Part shown: positions 24,046 through 32,251 of the stretch, piece after piece
How positions within the stretch are numbered: the first letter of the stretch is position 1
Layout: each line of letters begins with the position of its first letter
Assembly (NCBI GenBank): GCA_945787505.1
Contig: CALZHC010000005.1
Location: 1 to 50,949, forward strand
Source: an uncultured Alistipes sp.
GTDB taxonomy: Bacteria > Bacteroidota > Bacteroidia > Bacteroidales > UBA932
DNA: 50,949 bases
Reading direction: 5' to 3'
The notes under the pieces: model-generated
What the model was told of the DNA's origin: nothing
Seen by the model: the letters and a program-made list of their open reading frames with translations, nothing else
Databases searched by the model: none
Made by a program: the position numbers and the translations under genes

Positions 24046-26520
24046 ATGGAAAACGAAGAAGTCAATCACGGCAGAATAGTTCAGGTCGACATTGAAAATG
24101 AGATGAAAACGGCCTATATCGACTATTCGATGTCCGTAATAGTTTCGAGAGCTTTGCCAGATGTAAGGGATGGACTCAAACCTGTTCACCGTAGAGTTCT
24201 CTATGGTATGTATGATTTGGGTCTGACCTCAGGAGGACAGCACAAAAAATCGGCGCGTATAGTCGGTGATGTGCTTGGTAAGTATCACCCCCACGGAGAT
24301 GCTAGTGTTTACGATGCTATGGTGCGTATGGCCCAGAGTTGGAGTATGAGATATATGCTTGTGGACGGTCAGGGTAACTTCGGTTCGATCGATGGAGATT
24401 CTCAGGCTGCTATGCGTTACACTGAAGCTCGTTTCAGGTCTCTGGCAGAGGCTTGTCTTGAAGATATTGATAAGAATACAGTCGATTTTGTCCCTAACTT
24501 TGATGAAACTCTTAAAGAGCCTACGGTGCTTCCATCCAAGGCTCCTCTTTTGATTCTCAACGGTGCTTCCGGTATTGCTGTTGGTATGGCGACCAATATG
24601 GCTCCCCATAACCTTTCAGAGACAGCTGATGCTATATGTGCATATATTGATAATCCCGATCTTACCACTGAAGAGCTGATGCAGCACCTTAAGGGGCCGG
24701 ATTTTCCCACCGGTGGTATTATACAGGGTGTCAGTGGTATAAGAGAGGCCTTTGAAACAGGAAGGGGAAGGGTAGTCGTACGCGGTAGAAGTGAAATAGA
24801 GGTGCAGCCCTCAGGACGCGAAGTGATAGTCATCACAGAGATTCCCTATATGGTAAATAAGAGGGAACTCATAGAGAAGATAGCAGAGCTGGTCGAAGAC
24901 AAGAAGATCGACGGCATTTCATATATCAATGATGAGAGTGACCACAAGGGAATGCGTATTGTAATCAAGTTGAAGATGGGAGCATCTTCGAATGTCGTTC
25001 TCAACACTCTCTATAAGCTGACTCCTCTTCAGTCGGCATTCTCAGTAAATAATATCGCCTTGGTAGACGGCCGTCCAAGACTTCTTAGCATGAAGCAGCT
25101 CATCAAATATTTTGTCCGTCATAGACATCAGGTGGTGGTTCGCAGGGCTCAGAACGAACTCGCCGAGGCAAGCAAAAGGGAACATATTCTGGCTGGTCTG
25201 CTCAAGGCAATTGATTTCATTGATGAAGTTATTGCGCTCATCAGAGCAAGTAAAACCAGGACAGAGGCACGCGAAAAACTTTGCCAACGTTTTGAACTTA
25301 CTGAAATACAGGCAGGAGCGATTGTTGAAATGCGTCTAGGTAATCTCACCGGTCTCGAACGCGAAAAGCTCAGGGCTGAGTATGAGGCTGTACTTCAGAA
25401 GATTGCCGAACTAAATGAGTTCCTTGCCAGTGAAGCCCTTCAGATGGATCTGATCAAGAAGGAGACTCAGGAACTCAAAGCGAAGTTCGGAGATGCAAGA
25501 AGAACCGAAATCACCTACTCCGCAGATGATTTCAATCCTGAGGATTTCTATGCCAAAGAGGATGTGGTTATTACAATATCCCATCTTGGATATATCAAGA
25601 GAACCTCTCTTTCAGAATATCGCCTGCAGAACAGAGGTGGTGTCGGAGCCAAGGGTAGTACCACTAAAGAGGAGGATTTTATTGAACATATCTATGTTGC
25701 CAATACTCACAGTACTATGCTCTTCTTTACCAGAAACGGCAAATGTTACTGGCTTAAGGTCTATGAAATACCTGAAGGTTCGAAAGCTTCGAAAGGACGA
25801 GCAATACAGAATGTAATCAACATCGATTCAGATGATTCCATCTGCGCATATCTTAATGTTGGAGATCTTAATGATTCTGATTATATCAATAGCCACTATA
25901 TCGTGTTGTGTACGACCAAAGGTGTCATCAAGAAGACCACCCTCGAAGCTTATTCAAGACCGCGCGCCAATGGTGTGAATGCAATTACCGTCCGTGAGGG
26001 AGACCTGTTGCTTGAAGCTGTTCTTACCGATGGTTCAAACGAGATTCTGCTTGCAGCGCGCAAGGGAAAATGCGTCAGGTTCAATGAGGAACTTGTCAGA
26101 CCAATCGGCCGTACAGGTACCGGAGTAAGGGGAATCAGCATCGAAGATGATGACGAGGTTGTTGGTATGATATGTGCAAATACTGACAGTGAATTCATTG
26201 AGAGAAACCAGATTTTAGTGGTAAGTGAGAATGGATATGGAAAACGCTCTCCTATTGACGATTATCGTGTCACTAACAGGGGTGCCAAAGGTGTGAAGAC
26301 CATAAATATCACTGAAAAGACCGGTGAACTCTCTTCAATCAAGCTCGTTAATGATGATAATGATCTGATGATAATCAATAAATCGGGTATAACCATCAGA
26401 CTGGCAGTGAATGATATAAGGGTTGCCGGAAGGGCTACTCAGGGTGTAAGACTGATTAACCTTAGAGAGAACGACAGCATCGCTGCAGTATGTGTGGTGG
26501 AAAAGAGTGAAACAATGTAA
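24046..26520 (+). CDS. gyrA: DNA gyrase subunit A
   Basis: 824 residues. The breakage-reunion domain has the catalytic Tyr125 in [11 protein letters not shown] and the quinolone region [17 protein letters not shown]. At the position equivalent to E. coli Ser83 there is Ala86; the Asp87 equivalent is Asp90. The C-terminal domain forms a beta-pinwheel with a GyrA-box-like NRGAKGV near its end (usual form ...GGKG), which favours GyrA over ParC. It introduces negative supercoils with GyrB, not present in this window. A TPR protein gene follows by 12 bases. Confidence 0.93.
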   Translation: MENEEVNHGRIVQVDIENEMKTAYIDYSMSVIVSRALPDVRDGLKPVHRRVLYGMYDLGLTSGGQHKKSARIVGDVLGKYHPHGDASVYDAMVRMAQSWSMRYMLVDGQGNFGSIDGDSQAAMRYTEARFRSLAEACLEDIDKNTVDFVPNFDETLKEPTVLPSKAPLLILNGASGIAVGMATNMAPHNLSETADAICAYIDNPDLTTEELMQHLKGPDFPTGGIIQGVSGIREAFETGRGRVVVRGRSEIEVQPSGREVIVITEIPYMVNKRELIEKIAELVEDKKIDGISYINDESDHKGMRIVIKLKMGASSNVVLNTLYKLTPLQSAFSVNNIALVDGRPRLLSMKQLIKYFVRHRHQVVVRRAQNELAEASKREHILAGLLKAIDFIDEVIALIRASKTRTEAREKLCQRFELTEIQAGAIVEMRLGNLTGLEREKLRAEYEAVLQKIAELNEFLASEALQMDLIKKETQELKAKFGDARRTEITYSADDFNPEDFYAKEDVVITISHLGYIKRTSLSEYRLQNRGGVGAKGSTTKEEDFIEHIYVANTHSTMLFFTRNGKCYWLKVYEIPEGSKASKGRAIQNVINIDSDDSICAYLNVGDLNDSDYINSHYIVLCTTKGVIKKTTLEAYSRPRANGVNAITVREGDLLLEAVLTDGSNEILLAARKGKCVRFNEELVRPIGRTGTGVRGISIEDDDEVVGMICANTDSEFIERNQILVVSENGYGKRSPIDDYRVTNRGAKGVKTINITEKTGELSSIKLVNDDNDLMIINKSGITIRLAVNDIRVAGRATQGVRLINLRENDSIAAVCVVEKSETM

Positions 26521-26532
26521 ACTTTTAAGTAT

Positions 26533-27855
26533 ATGAGAAAAATTTTTTTAGTTGCAGTGGCAGTTCTTATGACAACTGCTCTCGGAGCCCAGAATGCTGA
26601 AAAGCTCCTCAACAATATTACAAAAGCTGAAGCGGCTGCAGCGGATGAAAAGAAGTCGCAAAAGGTAGCTACTTGGATTAAGTTAGGTGATACCTATTAT
26701 AAAGCTTATCAAGAAATCAGAGGCAAGGTTCAGGAAGGCTGGTCGGTGAATGATGTCATGTTCACAGCTGACAAGGCTCCGGTTTCTGAAAAACAGGTAA
26801 GTATCAACGGTATTCCTTATTATGTACAGTCATTTGATTTCTATGACCTCTATTATAATGAAGCAGGAATCGTAGCAGCTGTAGTAGTTACAAAGAGCCT
26901 TGATGGAAGGGACCTCTTAGTGCAGGCAACAAATGCTTATATCAAGGCAGCTGAACTTGATGTCAAGAAGTCTAAATATGACAACCTAAAGGAAAAGCTC
27001 ATTTCACTGCGTGACGCGTTGGTAAATGAGGGTATGTACAATTATACAGTAAATGATATTGAAAAGGCTGCAATCAATTTCGAAAACTCACTTCCTTGCA
27101 GCGAAAACCCTGTAGTCAATGCTGTAGATACAATGATTGTTTACTATACCGGTATTACCTACAACATGCTCGGAAACCTTCCCAAGGCAAAGCAGTATTT
27201 TACCAAATGTATGGAAATGGGTTACCTTGAAGGTGGTGACGTTCCCGCAGCTCTTGCAGATATCGCAAAGAAAGAGGGAGATGTGGATGCTGCAAAGGCA
27301 TACCTCAATGAAGCATTCCAGAAGTTCCCTTCAAGCCAGGCTGTTTTAGTGAACTTGATCAACCTCTACATTGAGACAAACGATGATCCTGAAAAGATTC
27401 TTGCTCTCATCAGAGCCGCTCAGGTGAATGAACCCAACAACGCATCTCTCGTATATGCAGAAGGTAATGTTTACAAGAACCTCGGTCAGAACGAAAAGGC
27501 TATTGAATATTATCAGAAATCATACGACATGGACAATAACTATGTATATGGTGTCTATGCTGTAGGTAACACTTATTTCGATATGGCTATCGCATATCAG
27601 ACTGAAATGGATGCTCTTGACTTCAACGATGTAAAAGGATATGAAGCTATTAAGGCTAAATTCGATGAATCGCTCAAGAACTCTATAGTTCCTTTCGAAA
27701 CAGCATTCAACTCTCCTGCAGCTACTGAAGATGTTAAACTTGCAGTTGCCCAGGCACTCAAACAGGTTTACTTCCGTTATCGTGAAGAGGATCCTTCATA
27801 TGCTGAAAAGTATCAGAAATTCAATGATTATCTTAAAGCAGCAGGTATCGAATAA
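26533..27855 (+). CDS. Secreted tetratricopeptide-repeat protein
   Basis: 440 residues, signal peptide MRKIFLVAVAVLMTTALGAQ, then helical repeats. TPR units are visible at ~215-245 (YYTGITYNMLGNLPKAKQYF), ~250-285 and ~310-345 (YAEGNVYKNLGQNEKAIEYYQKSYDMD). The N-terminal region has no recognised domain. Likely a periplasmic or outer-membrane-associated scaffold; no specific function can be given. A terminator follows. Confidence 0.8.
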   Translation: MRKIFLVAVAVLMTTALGAQNAEKLLNNITKAEAAAADEKKSQKVATWIKLGDTYYKAYQEIRGKVQEGWSVNDVMFTADKAPVSEKQVSINGIPYYVQSFDFYDLYYNEAGIVAAVVVTKSLDGRDLLVQATNAYIKAAELDVKKSKYDNLKEKLISLRDALVNEGMYNYTVNDIEKAAINFENSLPCSENPVVNAVDTMIVYYTGITYNMLGNLPKAKQYFTKCMEMGYLEGGDVPAALADIAKKEGDVDAAKAYLNEAFQKFPSSQAVLVNLINLYIETNDDPEKILALIRAAQVNEPNNASLVYAEGNVYKNLGQNEKAIEYYQKSYDMDNNYVYGVYAVGNTYFDMAIAYQTEMDALDFNDVKGYEAIKAKFDESLKNSIVPFETAFNSPAATEDVKLAVAQALKQVYFRYREEDPSYAEKYQKFNDYLKAAGIE

Positions 27856-27878
27856 AATAACCATCATCAATGATAAAA

Positions 27879-27920
27879 AAGAAGAGGCTGACCCACTTTG
27901 AGTCAGCCTCTTCTTGTGTT
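27879..27920 (+). terminator. Terminator of the gyrA-TPR unit
   Basis: A 14-bp perfect stem (27879-27892 with 27902-27915) with a 9-base loop, preceded by an A run and followed by TGTGTTT. Its arms contain AGAGGCTGAC/GTCAGCCTCT, nearly the same as the terminator at 46911. Confidence 0.8.
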
Positions 27921-27939
27921 TCTTAATCTACTAGATTAC

Positions 27940-28046
27940 TATATAAAAGGGAAATGTCCTGAAAACCTGGCCGCCCGTGGCCTGTGAACGGGAGGGGCCC
28001 ACGAAGTGGGAGGGATTTAGTTTTCAGGACATTCCCCTTTTATGTA
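27940..28046. repeat. Large structured palindrome with two inner hairpins
   Basis: Arms 27940-27966 and 28020-28046 pair over 27 positions with one mismatch (27952/28034) and one G-T pair. The 53-base centre holds hairpin CCCGT/ACGGG (27974-27978 with 27988-27992) and hairpin CCCAC-GAA-GTGGG (27998-28010), plus repeated GGCC blocks. It contains no ORF. It lies in the convergent gap downstream of the minus-strand transporter gene; a MITE/REP-like repeat, a structured RNA, or an elaborate terminator are the options. Confidence 0.6.
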
Positions 28047-28081
28047 AATACTACCACTGCCCTAGAGCATATGCAAGAATA

Positions 28082-29197
28082 TTACTTCTCTTGAATTGGG
28101 GACATTAGTTTCTGGACGAATTTAAGGTGCGGAACGAATTCACCCAATATTACTCTTATTACCGTGTATGCAGGAATTGCTGCCAGAATACCAAGAACTC
28201 CACCAATCTGTCCGGCTATGAGAATCACAAGGAAAATTTCCAGAGGGTGTGACTTGACGCTATTGGAATATATAATTGGCTGGAAGAGATAGTTGTCTAC
28301 CAGCTGTGTTACTACAAATACTGCCAATATGATGCCGAGGAAAGAGTAGAGTGGCATTGAAACTCCTACATTGTAGTAGTAGACAAAGCCCATGGTGACT
28401 GCTATGACGTCACCGATAAGCGGACCTACATATGGTATAATATTTAGGATTCCGGATACTGTGGCCACTACTATGGCAAGCTCGGTGTCCATTCCGGCTA
28501 TGAAAATCAGACCTAAACTGTTAAGGAGAGCTATACCGAGTGACTCAATGGATATACCTATAAAATATCTCGAGAGCAGGTTGCTTATCTTGGCAGATGC
28601 CCTTCTGATATTATCTTCATACTTATCCGCAAATAGGGAGGTTATGGTATTGACTATCAGACCGTTCTCACGGAGCATGAAGAATGATATGAATAGAACA
28701 GAGAATAGATATATGAAAAGGTCGACCAGAAATGAGGTTATGGAGGATACCAAATTCGAGAACATGCTTAAATCTACATAAGATCTGAAGTAATTGAAAA
28801 GGTATGCTTCAATGGTAAAATCCTCTCCCACTGATGGAAATGTTTCTGTTATGAAGTCGTTCAGCTGTTTGAGAGGTTCATCTATTTTCGCCCCTATGGA
28901 GTTAATATCGATGTTGTTGACAAGTGTTACTACTTCAGCGAACATTGGTGCCAGCAGCAGGAATAGCGACAGAATCACTCCTGATATGAGAACAAGAGTC
29001 AATAGCGCAGCGAGTGAATCGGGTATCTTGTGCTTGCCAATTCGGATTTTGCGCAAATATCTGACAATAGGTTTGCCTATCATGGATATTACAGCAGATA
29101 TTATAAGGAAGGCAAGTATTTTCTTGAAGTACCATGCGATAGCGGCAACAATCAGGACGACTACTCCTATGAAAATGTATCTTTTATAATTATTCAT
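28082..29197 (-). CDS. AI-2E family transporter (PerM-like)
   Basis: 371 residues, about seven or eight transmembrane helices in the family pattern: two N-terminal helices, a long amphipathic central region (residues ~75-150), then SRYFIGISIESLGIALLNSLGLIFIAG, ILNIIPYVGPLIGDVIAV and the C-terminal VDNYLFQPIIYSNSVKSHPLEIFLVILIAGQIGGVLGILAAIPAYT, which is the most conserved family segment. Family members have been linked to autoinducer-2 export or sodium/proton exchange; the substrate here is unknown. The gene lies downstream of the RRM gene but is separated from it by a terminator. Confidence 0.9.
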   Translation of the reverse strand: MNNYKRYIFIGVVVLIVAAIAWYFKKILAFLIISAVISMIGKPIVRYLRKIRIGKHKIPDSLAALLTLVLISGVILSLFLLLAPMFAEVVTLVNNIDINSIGAKIDEPLKQLNDFITETFPSVGEDFTIEAYLFNYFRSYVDLSMFSNLVSSITSFLVDLFIYLFSVLFISFFMLRENGLIVNTITSLFADKYEDNIRRASAKISNLLSRYFIGISIESLGIALLNSLGLIFIAGMDTELAIVVATVSGILNIIPYVGPLIGDVIAVTMGFVYYYNVGVSMPLYSFLGIILAVFVVTQLVDNYLFQPIIYSNSVKSHPLEIFLVILIAGQIGGVLGILAAIPAYTVIRVILGEFVPHLKFVQKLMSPIQEK

Positions 29198-29225
29198 AAC
29201 TTTGTAACTTTTTCCAAAAATAATA

Positions 29226-29265
29226 AAAAAGGGAATAACTCATACCTACAAGTTATCCCCTTTTT
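29226..29265 (-). terminator. Terminator of the RRM-protein gene
   Basis: 15-bp stem (29226-29240 with 29251-29265, one A-C mismatch) with an A/T flank. On the minus strand it ends in a T run, directly after the stop of the RNA-binding protein gene; the symmetrical A/T flanks could work in both directions. Confidence 0.75.
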
Positions 29266-29283
29266 GTTTTAGAGGCAGTGAGT

Positions 29284-29538
29284 TCAGAGTGCCTTGGGCT
29301 CTCTCTCCTGACCGACTGCGACATTTATGATTCTACCTTGGTGCTCAGTACCATTAAGGGCGGCAATAGCCTTCATTCCATCCTCTTCAGACATTTCTAC
29401 AAAACCATATCCTTTGGAGCGTCTTGTTTCTTTGTCTACAATGATTCTGGCGCCTGTTATTTCACCATAATTTTGGAACAATGCAATTAGGTCTTCTTTC
29501 CTCACGCGGAAGTTTAGGTTTGAAATAAAGATATTCAT
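29284..29538 (-). CDS. Small RRM-type RNA-binding protein
   Basis: 84 residues, a single RNA-recognition motif: RNP2 IFISNLNF at residues 3-10 and RNP1 SKGYGFVEM near residue 41, then a short C-terminal tail. Such stand-alone RRM proteins are common in Bacteroidetes and cyanobacteria and bind single-stranded RNA; roles in post-transcriptional control have been reported. A perfect inverted repeat overlaps its -7 element at 29556-29573. It is followed by its own terminator. Confidence 0.93.
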   Translation of the reverse strand: MNIFISNLNFRVRKEDLIALFQNYGEITGARIIVDKETRRSKGYGFVEMSEEDGMKAIAALNGTEHQGRIINVAVGQEREPKAL

Positions 29539-29555
29539 GCTTAAGTTGTTTTTTG

Positions 29556-29573
29556 TTACTACAAAGGTAGTAA
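29556..29573 (-). promoter_or_regulatory. -7 element embedded in an inverted repeat
   Basis: TTACTAC-AAAG-GTAGTAA is a perfect 7-bp inverted repeat. On the minus strand it contains TACCTTTG (29569 to 29562), a TAnnTTTG element, 24 bases before the RRM gene ATG. It could be an operator or a 5'-leader hairpin. Confidence 0.45.
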
Positions 29574-29585
29574 AAAAAACAACAA

Positions 29586-31025
29586 TTAGTTGTGTCCGTA
29601 GCTACTTCCGTCGAAACAATGTGTACAAATATCTTCTTTCGGCAGGCCTATTGCCTTGATCAGATCCTCTACTGTGTTGAAAGAGAGTGATGCAGCGTTA
29701 ATTTCCTTCCTTATGTATTCTACCAATTCTTTGTATTCATTTGTTGTGGGATCTGAATATTTTTCGAGATTTCTGTCATGAGCGCCCTCCTTAGAGAGGA
29801 TAAAACGTCTTGCGATGAGCTCAAGGGGGGTTCTTGACGCCGAGAAATTGATGAACTCACAAGGGTAGACCAGAGGTGGACAGCTAACTCTTATGTGTAC
29901 CTCCTTGGCACCATATTCATACAGGTATCCAACATTGTTCCTCAGTTGGGTTCCTCTTACTATCGAGTCGTCACAGAAGGCGACTTTCTTGTCGTTGAGG
30001 ATAGCCTTGTTTGGTATGAGTTTCATTCTTGCTACCAGATCCCTCCTGTCCTGTGAACTGGGGGTGAAGCTTCTGGGCCATGTAGGGGTGTATTTTACAT
30101 AGGCATTTCTGAAGGGAACTCCTTTGCCGGCAGAGAAGCCGATTGCCATACATGTTCCAGAGTCGGGGATGGCAGCTATCAGGTCGAGGTCACTGTTGTC
30201 TCTTTCTGCAAGCGATTTTCCAAGATTGAAACGGACTTGGTCGACATTGATATTTTCGTAGCTGCTTGCAGGGTATCCGTAATAGACCCAAAGGAAAGAA
30301 CAGATCTGTCTTCTCTTTTTGGGCTCAACTATTCTGGTTATAGAGTCAGCTGTAATTTCAACAGCCTCTCCGGCTCCTATTATATATTCGTCTTTATACA
30401 GAAGGTTGGGGAGTGCACATGTCTCAGATGCAATGGCCTTGGCAATTATCCTATTGCCATCTTTGTCAACGGTGTCTTTCTTACCGATAATCAATGGTGT
30501 CCTGGCGTATAGGTCACGGGCTGCTATTATTGAATTTTCTGTCAGTATGAGGAAAGAGCACGAGCCTTTGATTTTGGTCTGTACAGCCTCGATACCTTCG
30601 GCAAATGATGGATAGCAAGTGATGATCTGAGCAATCAGTTCGGTAGGGTTGGTGCTTCCTGAACTCAATTCTGTGAAGTTCTTGTTCTGCGACAGAAGTT
30701 CCTGTTCGAGAGTCTTGATGTTGCAGATTTTACCGACAGTTACAATGGCGAATCTCCCAAGGTGTGAATTTACTACGATTGGCTGGGCATCGGTATCGCT
30801 TATACAGCCTATACCGGCATTGCCTTTATATTTGTAAAGATCCGGCTCGAATTTTACTCTGAAATAAGAGTTTTCGAGTGAGTGAATGTCACGCGCGAAA
30901 ATGCCGTCACCGTTATACACAGTCATACCACCTCTGCGTGTACCAAGATGTGAGTGATAATCAACCCCGTAAAAGAGGTCATTAGTACAATTTCTTGTGG
31001 AGATTACTCCAAAAATTCCTCCCAT
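29586..31025 (-). CDS. PurF-like amidophosphoribosyltransferase without the N-terminal catalytic Cys
   Basis: 479 residues. The N-terminal half is an Ntn-hydrolase glutaminase domain (SHLGTRRGGM, NAGIGCISDTDAQPI, NSHLGRFAIVTVGKI), the C-terminal half a type I phosphoribosyltransferase with the PRPP loop VAFCDDSIVRGTQLRNN. Canonical PurF starts Met-Cys-Gly and uses that Cys to hydrolyse glutamine; this protein starts MGGIFGVIS, so the nucleophile is missing. I recall similar MGG-starting proteins in other Bacteroidales, annotated as PurF. It may use free ammonia, act on another substrate, or be regulatory; a canonical PurF may be elsewhere. A -7-like TATTTTTG lies at 31056-31063. Confidence 0.8.
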   Translation of the reverse strand: MGGIFGVISTRNCTNDLFYGVDYHSHLGTRRGGMTVYNGDGIFARDIHSLENSYFRVKFEPDLYKYKGNAGIGCISDTDAQPIVVNSHLGRFAIVTVGKICNIKTLEQELLSQNKNFTELSSGSTNPTELIAQIITCYPSFAEGIEAVQTKIKGSCSFLILTENSIIAARDLYARTPLIIGKKDTVDKDGNRIIAKAIASETCALPNLLYKDEYIIGAGEAVEITADSITRIVEPKKRRQICSFLWVYYGYPASSYENINVDQVRFNLGKSLAERDNSDLDLIAAIPDSGTCMAIGFSAGKGVPFRNAYVKYTPTWPRSFTPSSQDRRDLVARMKLIPNKAILNDKKVAFCDDSIVRGTQLRNNVGYLYEYGAKEVHIRVSCPPLVYPCEFINFSASRTPLELIARRFILSKEGAHDRNLEKYSDPTTNEYKELVEYIRKEINAASLSFNTVEDLIKAIGLPKEDICTHCFDGSSYGHN

Positions 31026-31079
31026 AGGACAATATGATATTTGTTATTCGAGTCGCAAAAATATAAAAAATCGAGTTAA

Positions 31080-32132
31080 TTATGTTACGATTCCGATGAT
31101 TTTTAAAATTAGGCGGATGAATATAATTATGACTTTGCCATCTATCTCTGATGCACATGGAAGGAGAAGCTGTGAGAGCTCCCAAAGCGGAATCAAGGCT
31201 ACGACTATTGTTGCAAGTGGTGTGCAAAGAAGGTTCAGAAGCATACTGTAATTACTGTATGTGCCAAATTCAAGCAGTGTGATCGGGAGGGTAATGGCTG
31301 TGCAGCTGATATTTATGCAGGTAAGGTTCCAGATACTTCTTATTATCGGCACCCCCGGTGAACAGATTCTGCTTATGCATGGGAAAACAGAGAATATTCC
31401 TAACATTGCTCCGAATGAGAGGATGAAACTTAGCGAAGTGACAGCGGAGGGATTGCAGCATAGAATTATTACCGAGGAGGCTCCCAGAGCATTCAGACCG
31501 GTAGTGCTGCGTCCCATGAGCTTGCCGCATTCGTAGATTGTTATCATTATCATTGCCCTTGACAGGGAGATCCCGCATCCGGCGAAAAGGGTGTAGAACC
31601 ACAAAACGATAATTATGGTCAATGACCTGATCTTAACACAGATGGGGTAATTACCCAATGGCTTGAGCAGAAAACCTACCAGCATGTAGATAATCCCAAG
31701 GTGCATCCCGGATAGAGCGAGCAGGTGCATCATCCCACTCTGTCTGAATGCATTTTTCACTTCTAATGAAAGTTCACCTCTTTCGCAATAGAATAGTGCC
31801 TTTATCATACCTCGCTCTTGAGAGACCTCCTCCGAGTCAAAAGCCCTGTCAATGTCTTTTTCACAAATCTCTCTAATGCCCTGAAAATAATTCTCTGCAG
31901 TGAAGATCTCTCTGTTGTGGGGAAGAGGGGAGAAGTGAAACAGCCCAAGAAGAAATACAGTTGCATACCACCAATGAGTGGTCAGAGTCCACAATAGAAC
32001 CACTATGACTGAAGAAATGGGGAGCCAGATATATATAGGAGTAAATGACAGAGCTACTGCGGCGGTGAATATCGCCGAAAGAATAAAGAGGAGATTTTCC
32101 CTGCACCAGTCTTTGACACACAATCCATCCAT
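31080..32132 (-). CDS. comEC: ComEC/Rec2-type competence protein, short form
   Basis: 350 residues, multiple transmembrane helices. The Competence domain core is clear: SGMMHLLALSGMHLGIIYMLVGFLL, FAGCGISLSRAMIMITIYECGKLMGR, SLSFILSFGAMLGIFSVFPCI. Full-length ComEC proteins (600-800 residues) have an N-terminal OB-like DUF4131 and a C-terminal metallo-beta-lactamase-like domain; both are lacking or reduced here. ATG at 32132 is chosen; the frame extends to a TTG at 32177. It would form the inner-membrane channel for single-stranded DNA uptake if functional. The purF-like gene lies 54 bases downstream. Confidence 0.85.
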   Translation of the reverse strand: MDGLCVKDWCRENLLFILSAIFTAAVALSFTPIYIWLPISSVIVVLLWTLTTHWWYATVFLLGLFHFSPLPHNREIFTAENYFQGIREICEKDIDRAFDSEEVSQERGMIKALFYCERGELSLEVKNAFRQSGMMHLLALSGMHLGIIYMLVGFLLKPLGNYPICVKIRSLTIIIVLWFYTLFAGCGISLSRAMIMITIYECGKLMGRSTTGLNALGASSVIILCCNPSAVTSLSFILSFGAMLGIFSVFPCISRICSPGVPIIRSIWNLTCINISCTAITLPITLLEFGTYSNYSMLLNLLCTPLATIVVALIPLWELSQLLLPCASEIDGKVIIIFIRLILKIIGIVT

Positions 32133-32205
32133 AGAGAACCTTTCCAAATTTGCCGCAAGGTAAATATAATTATCCAAAGAGTGAAGGAAAATGGATTATA
32201 ATTTC

Positions 32206-32213
32206 TATATTTG
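32206..32213 (+). promoter_or_regulatory. -7 element of the ackA-ptb-buk operon
   Basis: TATATTTG matches TAnnTTTG, 38 bases before the ackA ATG. No good -33 element is visible. Confidence 0.5.
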
Positions 32214-32251
32214 CGGGATTAACGGAACGATAAATTAAAAATGCTAAATTT

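Noticed and set aside
30982..31227. Minus-strand frame containing the string MCIRDR, often seen in artefactual proteins
   Set aside because: It overlaps the end of comEC and the start of the PurF-like gene in another frame; the comEC frame reads naturally through, so I see no sign of adapter contamination.
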